Assembly (NCBI RefSeq): GCF_937997405.1
Contig: NZ_CALKTL010000111.1
Location: 1-8,438 of the forward strand
Origin: an uncultured Campylobacter sp.
GTDB taxonomy: Bacteria > Campylobacterota > Campylobacteria > Campylobacterales > Campylobacteraceae
Length of the DNA stretch: 8,438 bases
Reading direction: 5' to 3'
Shown here in pieces: positions 1 through 5,119 of this stretch (position 1 is its first letter; each line of letters begins with the position of its first letter). A program made the translations under genes and the position numbers. Below the pieces are notes generated by a model that had not been told where the DNA came from, made no database searches, and saw only the letters and a program-made list of their open reading frames with translations.

Positions 1-110
1 TCGCTTTCATCGTATCTTGGTGCATTATCGTTTAGCATGTCGCCGTTAGGATTAGTCATTTTTGCATCCCATAAAAATAAAATTTCACTATGCTTTGCCA
101 ACTCACTCAT
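1..110 (-). CDS. cas7: Type I-B Cas7 (Csh2-type) backbone subunit, N-terminal fragment
   Basis: Only the first 36 codons are in the window; the gene runs off the left edge. The visible residues include ILFLWDAKMTNPNGD followed by NAPRYDE. This is the hallmark N-terminus of Cas7/Csh2, the first RRM beta strand with the NPNGD...N.PR.D motif. Cas7 forms the helical backbone of Cascade along the crRNA and carries the target-strand-binding thumbs (family knowledge). The ATG at 110-108 has a good AAGGAG about 6 nt upstream. It overlaps the last codons of the upstream small-subunit gene by 8 nt (ATGAGTGA), so the two are translationally coupled in one operon. Composition is AT-rich like cas8b. Confidence is high despite the short length because the motif is so characteristic and the context fits. 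Confidence 0.9.
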   Translation of the reverse strand, partial: MSELAKHSEILFLWDAKMTNPNGDMLNDNAPRYDES

Positions 111-525
111 TGTCTTCTCCTTGTTTTTGATTTTCTTTTTTAAATTTTGCATAATCATTAAACCCTTTAATGAAAGCAAAAGAAATCTCCTGTTGAGCTA
201 CTCTTATATTTTTCGGGTATATAAAATAAGTGGTAACTAATTGTGATAAATCATTGTTCTTGGGAGTATTTAGACTAAATAGCTTCTCAAAATAGGTTGC
301 TTTATTAAAAATAGCTTTTAAATTTGATTCCGTTATTCTTTTGGTCGATAACCATTTTTTAAACGTCTCGTTCTTTTTTACAACTTTCCCGTTAGGATTA
401 TACGAACTATCGATAATACCTTTTGAATAAGCGCCTATTAAATAAGCTCCTTTTATTAAGCCATTCTCAAAATAATCGGGTTGCTCAAGCAATAATTTTT
501 CAAAATATTCAGAAAAAAGTTCCAT
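103..525 (-). CDS. cas11b: Cas11b-like small subunit (separately encoded C-terminal domain of Cas8b)
   Basis: A 140-residue, mostly helical, lysine-rich protein encoded between cas8b and cas7. Its layout matches what normally forms the C-terminus of Csh1/Cas8b: an opening FSEYFEKLL, a GAYLIGAYSKGI segment (the 'G-x-hydrophobic-GxL' helix), a FKKWLSTKRI segment, and a closing ISFAFIKGFNDY (the 'E-x-x-F-x-x-G' end). In type I-B effectors this domain serves as the Cas11 small subunit lining the crRNA-target duplex, usually made by internal initiation inside cas8b (family knowledge). Here it is a free-standing gene. The cas8b TAG at 529-527 is followed by one base and then ATG at 525-523, with its own AAGGA about 6 nt upstream lying inside the last cas8b codons. 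It ends in an 8-nt overlap with cas7. No enzyme motif is visible. Assignment is by pattern and position; an alternative is the C-terminal half of a Cas8b split by an ancestral frameshift. Confidence 0.75.
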   Translation of the reverse strand: MELFSEYFEKLLLEQPDYFENGLIKGAYLIGAYSKGIIDSSYNPNGKVVKKNETFKKWLSTKRITESNLKAIFNKATYFEKLFSLNTPKNNDLSQLVTTYFIYPKNIRVAQQEISFAFIKGFNDYAKFKKENQKQGEDNE

Positions 526-526
526 T

Positions 527-1921
527 CTACATCCTTATTGCATTTATATCTTTTAAAAATTTTAAAACCTTGTTTTCGTTCTCTACAAAAACATTCGGAT
601 ACATTATCCACTCTTTTATGCCATCTTTCAATTTACTTTTATTTTCACCGTCAAACTCTCTAAAGTGCTCAAAACGCTTTAAAACTTCTAGATAACTTAT
701 TTTTAAATATCCTAAAAGCAATTTTGCTAAATATATTTTTTCTTGTAAAATTTTATTTTTCAAATTTGCAATGCTATTTGTAGATATAGCAAACTGTTCC
801 GTAATCCTAAAATAATCCTTTAAATATACAAATCTGATATCATCATCCTCGTCTTGAACTCGTTTCATAGCATCCGTAATATGATCTTCTTGCATCAAAT
901 TCACTACCTCTCTTATCCTGCTTGGCAAAACATCTTCAAGAGTAGCAAATATTTTAACAGATAAATTGGTAACATTCACCTCCGTAAAGAATATATCGAG
1001 CGTAAAACTATTAATATATTTGAAATTTTCTATTTGCTTATTCAATTTTCCAATAAAGCTCTCTTCCCTAGCAGCTTCATCACTTAAAGTATTTGATTTC
1101 TCAAGAAAATTTATCATTTCCTTAAAAATATCTTCGTCAAAATTTACCATAGACGGAATTATTATATATTCTAATCCTTTGTAATAAAATTTAAGATTGT
1201 TTATCGCATACATCCAGCCTTTTTTGACCGATTTTGCCGTATTTTTTGACATAGGAAGACGGCTTATGGATTGCTCTTTAAATTTGTCATCATAATTATC
1301 CATAGTAAAAAACTTGACATTCGGATCATACCCGCAAGGTTCTTTTTCTTGGGTAACAATATCTATCTGTTCCTTTAAAAAAGCGTTCCCTTTTTTGTCC
1401 TCTATATGAGGCTTTACAAATTCATTAAGATAATTTTGCAAAACTTCCGGCATGAGCTCATAAAAACTTTTGCCATTTATAAGTAAAATCAGAAAATAAT
1501 CGCCTTGCTTAAAGTCTTTCAATCCAAGCTCATCATTTTTGTAGTTATCTATATAATCAAAAACAATCTTTGCTAAACTATGATTTTGTGGATTTGAATA
1601 GATTAAAATGGAATTTTGTAAGGTATGCGAAATAGCTTGGAATTTTTTATATAAATCTTTTTCGTTTTGATACTCGTAGTTTGGGTATAAATAATATGAA
1701 TTACTAGTTCCACCTATCTTTTTTGTAAAAAATGTTTTTATGGTGTCTAATGAAGTTCGTGATAGTTTTGGAGTACTAAGAAGCCTCCCGTTCTCAATTT
1801 TAAAATCAATAGCCAAAGTTATATGGTCACTATCCTTAAAATTGGAACTTTTAATCATAGCCTTAACATCGTCGTCACTTAGCAGGCTGCCAATTTTATA
1901 GAGTTTATGAGCTAATCCCAT
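527..1921 (-). CDS. cas8b: Type I-B Cascade large subunit Cas8b (Csh1 type), lacking its C-terminal small-subunit domain
   Basis: A 464-residue protein with the Csh1/Cas8b signature. It has a short N-terminal LYKIG helix, then around 219-256 the segment RLPMSKNTAKSVKKGW...YYKGLEYIIIPSM, followed by SFTLDIFFTEVN...SVKIFATLEDVLPSRI at 305-335. Cas8b recognises the PAM and helps recruit Cas3 within the crRNA-guided Cascade complex (family knowledge). It is shorter than typical Csh1 proteins (often 500-700 residues). The usual C-terminal helical domain is encoded by the next gene. The region that often carries a Cys-rich zinc motif (around 190-210, EPCGYDPNVKFFTMDNY) has a single Cys196, the only cysteine in the protein. 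The ATG at 1921 has only a weak ribosome site; AAGG lies about 12 nt upstream. GC is near 30%, well below cas6 and glyS, suggesting a different origin or selection. The gene is separated from cas6 by 293 nt holding a likely promoter. Confidence 0.87.
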   Translation of the reverse strand: MGLAHKLYKIGSLLSDDDVKAMIKSSNFKDSDHITLAIDFKIENGRLLSTPKLSRTSLDTIKTFFTKKIGGTSNSYYLYPNYEYQNEKDLYKKFQAISHTLQNSILIYSNPQNHSLAKIVFDYIDNYKNDELGLKDFKQGDYFLILLINGKSFYELMPEVLQNYLNEFVKPHIEDKKGNAFLKEQIDIVTQEKEPCGYDPNVKFFTMDNYDDKFKEQSISRLPMSKNTAKSVKKGWMYAINNLKFYYKGLEYIIIPSMVNFDEDIFKEMINFLEKSNTLSDEAAREESFIGKLNKQIENFKYINSFTLDIFFTEVNVTNLSVKIFATLEDVLPSRIREVVNLMQEDHITDAMKRVQDEDDDIRFVYLKDYFRITEQFAISTNSIANLKNKILQEKIYLAKLLLGYLKISYLEVLKRFEHFREFDGENKSKLKDGIKEWIMYPNVFVENENKVLKFLKDINAIRM

Positions 1922-2032
1922 ATCTTATTTTTACCTTAAGTATTTTAGTTAATTTTACGACCATTTTACTTAAATATTTCTAAAATTATTCTAGATTTGA
2001 AATCAGAATAAGATTAAGGCATTAAGAGGCAT

Positions 2033-2061
2033 ATTTTATTGTGATTCAAAACTAATTGCAA
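2033..2061 (-). promoter_or_regulatory. Putative sigma70 promoter of cas8b-cas11b-cas7
   Basis: On the minus strand TTGCAA (2061-2056) and TAAAAT (2038-2033) are separated by exactly 17 nt. They match TTGACA at 4 of 6 and TATAAT at 5 of 6 positions. Transcription would start near 2026 and leave a leader of about 105 nt before cas8b. The two boxes lie within a perfect 7-bp inverted repeat (TTTATTG at 2035-2041, CAATAAA at 2059-2065). AT-rich DNA yields such matches by chance, so this is an inference supported mainly by its position in the only sizeable gap before the operon. Confidence 0.4.
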
Positions 2062-2065
2062 TAAA
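2035..2065. repeat. Perfect 7-bp inverted repeat spanning the putative cas8b promoter
   Basis: TTTATTG at 2035-2041 is the exact reverse complement of CAATAAA at 2059-2065, with 17 nt between the arms. The arms overlap the -10 and -35 boxes proposed for cas8b, so the dyad could be an operator. It is short and AT-rich, so chance cannot be excluded. Confidence 0.4.
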
Positions 2066-2147
2066 TACTGAACTCTATCTGCCCAAAATTTATGTCAAAT
2101 ATTTTAACATCTACGATAGGGCTAAAAAATATACACAAAATGCACAC

Positions 2148-2153
2148 TATAAT
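2148..2153 (+). promoter_or_regulatory. Perfect TATAAT -10 box pointing into the cas6-cas8b intergenic RNA candidate
   Basis: A consensus TATAAT on the plus strand, against the direction of all genes here. No good -35 is present, but campylobacter promoters commonly lack a conserved -35 (general knowledge). A start about 7 nt downstream falls at about 2160, the base before the inverted repeat and crRNA-repeat-like element begin. That coincidence is the main support. Confidence 0.4.
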
Positions 2154-2159
2154 GCAGAT

Positions 2160-2225
2160 TAAAGAATAAGGTTTCCCGTTGGGATTTAAAATTATTGTTT
2201 TAAAGGTTGTGACCTTATTCTTTTT
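2160..2225 (+). ncRNA. Candidate crRNA-like small RNA (CreA/CreR-like) between cas6 and cas8b
   Basis: Read on the plus strand, a TATAAT is followed by one degenerate CRISPR-repeat-like unit (about 2163-2191). The unit has a small hairpin, TCCC-GTT-GGGA (2174-2184), and then ATTTAAAA (2184-2191), which matches the type I-B 5' handle ATTGAAAC at 6 of 8 positions. Cas6 would cut after the GGG (family knowledge). What follows (2192 onward, TTATTGTTTTAAAGG...) would be the guide. The segment closes with ACCTTATTC and five Ts (2221-2225), pairing with the start of the RNA and resembling an intrinsic terminator. No second repeat follows, as in CreA/CreR RNAs that sit beside type I cas genes, including the cas6-cas8b gap in the archetypal I-B CreTA. 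Transcription, processing and function are inference. The alternative is that this is simply the terminator structure of cas6. Confidence 0.35.
2161..2223. repeat. Perfect 12-bp inverted repeat enclosing the crRNA-like element and the cas6 stop codon
   Basis: AAAGAATAAGGT at 2161-2172 is the exact reverse complement of ACCTTATTCTTT at 2212-2223, enclosing 39 nt. Inside are two further dyads: TCCC/GGGA (2174-2184) and TTTAAAA/TTTTAAA (2185-2191 with 2198-2204). The right arm contains the cas6 TAA (2217-2215). Plus-strand RNA would end in a five-U run, as a terminator does; minus-strand RNA would end cas6 with a shorter U tract. It could terminate either direction. Confidence 0.7.
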
Positions 2226-2901
2226 GCTTTACAACCCCCAAAACCCCTACTCCGTAGTTCATACACCCACTTCCAGCGCCCGTGCCAAGGATCAAATTTA
2301 TTAGTTCAGCCCTAGCTATAATTCTCCATCTTGCTTGCCACGCATATACCGGCTCGCGATTGTTGCCATAATAGAATTTCACAGACTCACCCGGCTTTTG
2401 CCACAATAAATTTAGCTCCATTTCGCCATCATATTTTCGCTCCATAATCGTTTCAAATCGCTGTAAAATATTTGTCTTCATCATCTCTAAATGCCTGCTA
2501 TCTTGCGGCTGCAAATAGACTTTATGCCCCAAAAGCCCGCTTACTGCGCACGCCACGTAGCCTTGCACAATAGCTTCGTTCTCGCAAATTTTATGATTTT
2601 TCGCTTCGACGGTAGTTTGCGTAAATAGAATTTCACCCAAGCTTAGCCCGTCTTTTAGCACTGCTAGCGCGATTTTACGTTCAAACTCCGGCTCGCATGA
2701 AGCAAATCGCACGCGCAAATCCTCTCCTCGCAAGATAAAATCAAACACCGTGCGTTTAAAAATTTTACCGCTTGATTCGTGCCTGTATCCTACGTGCTCT
2801 GAAGCTGGCAGATAGCGATAAAGAAAGCCCTGAATCAGCTGCGAGAGAGATTTTGTGATTTTTAGATTTTTAGTTGGTAATTTTGCGTTGATGATTAGCA
2901 T
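2215..2901 (-). CDS. cas6: CRISPR pre-crRNA endoribonuclease Cas6
   Basis: A 228-residue RAMP-fold protein that would cut the precursor CRISPR RNA within each repeat and leave an 8-nt 5' handle. The diagnostic feature is the C-terminal glycine-rich loop at 206-222 (GTGAGSGCMNYGVGVLG), which contacts RNA in Cas6. His36 and His41, with Lys46, in SEHVGYRHESSGK are candidates for the catalytic site (position fits the family; not proven). I start it at the ATG at 2901 because AAGGAG lies 5 nt upstream (2912-2907). The in-frame ATG at 2934 lies inside a hairpin and would add 11 unlike residues. It follows glyS by 72 nt in the same direction. Its mid-40s % GC matches glyS rather than cas8b. The stop codon lies in an inverted repeat. 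Identity is confident; subtype I-B comes from the neighbouring cas8b and cas7. Confidence 0.9.
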   Translation of the reverse strand: MLIINAKLPTKNLKITKSLSQLIQGFLYRYLPASEHVGYRHESSGKIFKRTVFDFILRGEDLRVRFASCEPEFERKIALAVLKDGLSLGEILFTQTTVEAKNHKICENEAIVQGYVACAVSGLLGHKVYLQPQDSRHLEMMKTNILQRFETIMERKYDGEMELNLLWQKPGESVKFYYGNNREPVYAWQARWRIIARAELINLILGTGAGSGCMNYGVGVLGVVKQKE

Positions 2902-2906
2902 TTGCG

Positions 2907-2912
2907 CTCCTT
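2907..2912 (-). promoter_or_regulatory. Ribosome binding site deciding the cas6 start
   Basis: AAGGAG on the minus strand, 5 nt before the ATG at 2901. No comparable site precedes the alternative ATG at 2934, so the shorter protein is preferred. Confidence 0.75.
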
Positions 2913-2920
2913 TGCGCGGT

Positions 2921-2954
2921 AAAATTTTGCCCAAGATTCGTGCAAACCTTGGGC
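2921..2954 (-). terminator. Terminator-like hairpin between glyS and cas6
   Basis: On the minus strand GCCCAAGGTT (2954-2945) pairs with AATCTTGGGC (2938-2929): ten pairs, one of them a G-U wobble, around a 6-nt loop, followed by AAAATTTT. The stem is strong but the U tract is short and interrupted, so it may only attenuate transcription. It lies directly after glyS and 28 nt before the cas6 ATG. Confidence 0.55.
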
Positions 2955-2973
2955 GAATGAGCTCTAAGCGGAA

Positions 2974-5001
2974 TTAAAATCCTATCTCTTTGATATCGGC
3001 AAACTGCAAAAACGCGCGATAAATTTGCCCGATATTTGCGATACGATTTGCGCGTATCGCGGCATCCTGGACGTTTATCATCACATTATCGAAAAAATCA
3101 TCAATCACGCCTTTAAGCCCAAATAGTGAGCGCAGATACCCACTCACGTCGTTTTCGTTGAGCTTAACCGCCCTGAACGCCGCATTTAGCGCATGCTCAG
3201 CGTCGTGTTCGAATAGGTTTTCGTCCACCGCGCCTATTTTTTCGTCCTTGATGATATTGGCTAGGCGCTTAAAAGTCGCGAAATTTTCCCCGAAATCCGC
3301 TGCTGCTGCGATCTCGCCCAGCGCCTTTATGGCCTTGCTTAGTCGTAATAGATCGTTTTCGCCGCTTGCGATGCACGCCTTGATCACGGACGGATTTATC
3401 TCGTCAAAAATTCCATATAATCTATCTTTCATAAAATCCAGCAGCTTAGAAATGTCAAATTTCTTATAATTTGGCGCCAGCTTTTGCGCCAGCGTATTCG
3501 CATCAAAGCTCAATCCTTGATTTAGTAAAATTTTAATTAGCCCAGTAGCTGCGCGGCGAAGCGCATACGGATCTTTATTGCCGCTTGGAACTTTATTGAT
3601 ACTAAAAAGCCCCAGGAGCGTTTCAAATTTCATCGCCACAGCGATTATGCTACTAAATACACCGCTTGGCAGCTCGCTATCCTCGCCGCTAGGCAGATAT
3701 TGCTCGCGTATCGCGCGGCATACATGATCTGCCAGTCCAGCATGTGCGGCATAGTAACTACCCATAATGCCTTGAAGCTCGCTAAATTCGCCAACCATCG
3801 TGCTGCTAAGGTCTGCTTTACTAAACATTACGGCATTTTCTATGTCCTGCACAAAATCCTTTTTGCCGATCTCCGCCTCAATCTGCGTAGCATAATCTAC
3901 GCTCAGTGCCCTTGCTACAGCTAGCTCGCGCACCTGCTTATCATAAACCGAGCCAAGGGCTTGCATATAGGATATTTGTTTAAGTTTTTCAGGGCTAAAT
4001 TCCGCTTGCAAATCGCTTTTCCAAAAAAACATAGCATCGCTTAGGCGCGCGCGTAAAACTTTTTCATTGCCGCGTACTACAAGCTCGTCATCATCGGTGA
4101 TCGCATTACTAACGACAACGAAGTGATTGCTTAGGCTTTTACCCTCGAAAACGGGAAAATAGCGCTGATTCTCCTTCATCGAAGTGATAATGACCTCTTT
4201 TGGCACGCTTAAAAAATCTCGCTCAAAGCTGCCTAACAGCGCTGTCGGATACTCGGTGATCGCCGTTACTTCATCCAGCAATGCAGGATCGACCTCGATC
4301 TTAAAGCCATGCTTTTTCTCGAGCTTTGCAAACTCGCTTAGAATTTTATCCTTTCTTTTTTGCTCGCTTAAAATTACGCCGTTACGCTCCAGCAGTGCGA
4401 AATAATCTGCGGCGTCTTTAAATTTAATCGCTTCATAGCCAAATTTTCTATGCGGAAAAAATGTAGCTGCGCTTCGCACGCCATAAATTTCAAAATCTAC
4501 GTTTTGACCGCCCAAAACGCAGGCTATGCTTCTTATAGGACGGATAAACTCAAACTTGCCGCTACCCCAGCGCATCGCGCGTCCAAAATTTAGCGATCGT
4601 AAAAACTCCTCTATCATTTCGCCTAGGATTTCACGACTATCGCGCCCCTTTTGCACCGCATCATGGTAGAGCACCTCTTTGCCGCCCACCTGCCGAAATT
4701 CCAGCTCGCTTTCGCTTATGCCACATTTTTTAGCAAAACTTAGCGCTGCAGGGCTCCACGCGCCGTTTTTTAGGGCGACGGATTTTGGTGCGCCCGTGCT
4801 TACGATCTGCGCATCATCGCCGCGTTGTGGAAAATCCTCGTGAAATAACACAAATCTACGCGGGCTAAATTCGAAGCGAAAGTCGCTATTTATGCGGTTA
4901 GCCTCAAGTACCGCGCGCCATTTTGGCGCGATATTCGCACGCTCTTTTAAAAACGGGATCGCAGGCAGCTCCTCGACCCCAATCTCAATGAGTAGTTCCA
5001 T
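2974..5001 (-). CDS. glyS: Glycyl-tRNA synthetase beta subunit
   Basis: A 675-residue protein, about the usual length for the bacterial alpha2beta2-type GlyRS beta chain. It begins with the family signature LLIEIGVEELP. It contains SPRRFVLF, GSGKFEFIRPIRSIACVLGG, VPKEVIITSMKENQRYFPVFE, GEFSELQGIMGSYYA and NKDPYALRRAATGLIKIL in the expected order, and ends in a helical anticodon-binding-like tail. The beta subunit binds tRNA-Gly and works with the catalytic alpha subunit GlyQ to charge glycine in the cytoplasm; glyQ is not in this window. The ATG at 5001 has AAGGA 5 nt upstream and sits inside the 3' end of the preceding 44-codon gene, overlapping it by 17 nt. No frameshift or missing block is seen. 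It is followed by a hairpin and then cas6. Confidence 0.97.
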   Translation of the reverse strand: MELLIEIGVEELPAIPFLKERANIAPKWRAVLEANRINSDFRFEFSPRRFVLFHEDFPQRGDDAQIVSTGAPKSVALKNGAWSPAALSFAKKCGISESELEFRQVGGKEVLYHDAVQKGRDSREILGEMIEEFLRSLNFGRAMRWGSGKFEFIRPIRSIACVLGGQNVDFEIYGVRSAATFFPHRKFGYEAIKFKDAADYFALLERNGVILSEQKRKDKILSEFAKLEKKHGFKIEVDPALLDEVTAITEYPTALLGSFERDFLSVPKEVIITSMKENQRYFPVFEGKSLSNHFVVVSNAITDDDELVVRGNEKVLRARLSDAMFFWKSDLQAEFSPEKLKQISYMQALGSVYDKQVRELAVARALSVDYATQIEAEIGKKDFVQDIENAVMFSKADLSSTMVGEFSELQGIMGSYYAAHAGLADHVCRAIREQYLPSGEDSELPSGVFSSIIAVAMKFETLLGLFSINKVPSGNKDPYALRRAATGLIKILLNQGLSFDANTLAQKLAPNYKKFDISKLLDFMKDRLYGIFDEINPSVIKACIASGENDLLRLSKAIKALGEIAAAADFGENFATFKRLANIIKDEKIGAVDENLFEHDAEHALNAAFRAVKLNENDVSGYLRSLFGLKGVIDDFFDNVMINVQDAAIRANRIANIGQIYRAFLQFADIKEIGF

Positions 5002-5119
5002 CTTTATCCTTTTTTCGTTGATTTCGTTTTTCGTTTTTCTCCATCATTTCGCGGTTAAATCCTACGATCATAAATATCATAAAAAGCACGAAAAGTGCGG
5101 TTATAACGGCGTGTATCAT
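4985..5119 (-). CDS. Small single-pass membrane protein of unknown function (44 aa)
   Basis: This short frame reads MIHAVITALFVLFMIFMIVG, then a strongly charged tail rich in Lys, Arg, Glu and Asp, and ends at a TGA inside glyS. Residues 3-20 form one hydrophobic segment. The basic tail should stay in the cytoplasm by the positive-inside rule, giving an N-out/C-in protein. The ATG shares an ATGA with the stop of the upstream phosphatase-family gene (4-nt overlap). The frame overlaps glyS by 17 nt and carries the glyS ribosome site within it. It has no strong site of its own, so translation is probably coupled to the upstream gene. It fills the whole gap between its neighbours, and the sharp hydrophobic/charged division argues that it is real. 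I recognise no family; the function is unknown. Confidence 0.7.
   Translation of the reverse strand: MIHAVITALFVLFMIFMIVGFNREMMEKNEKRNQRKKDKDGTTH

Noticed and set aside
527..1921. cas8b as a pseudogene broken by a frameshift
   Set aside because: The downstream frame has its own ATG and well-spaced AAGGA, and the domain boundary is sensible, so a two-gene arrangement fits better than decay.
1905..1964. A 19-codon leader peptide overlapping the cas8b start
   Set aside because: It has no ribosome binding site and no composition or motif to support coding; such frames are expected by chance in AT-rich DNA.
2072..2098. Perfect TTGACA on the minus strand (2098-2093) as the cas8b -35 box
   Set aside because: At 17-nt spacing the -10 position is GAGTTC; only a poor TAGAGT at 15 nt is available. 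The TTGCAA-17-TAAAAT pair nearer the gene is better.
1922..2214. A true CRISPR array in the cas6-cas8b gap
   Set aside because: No repeat occurs two or more times with good identity; at best there is one repeat-like unit and one weak copy.
2902..2934. Longer cas6 starting at the ATG at 2934
   Set aside because: That ATG lies in a hairpin with no ribosome site, while the ATG at 2901 has AAGGAG 5 nt upstream and starts a Cas6-like N-terminus.
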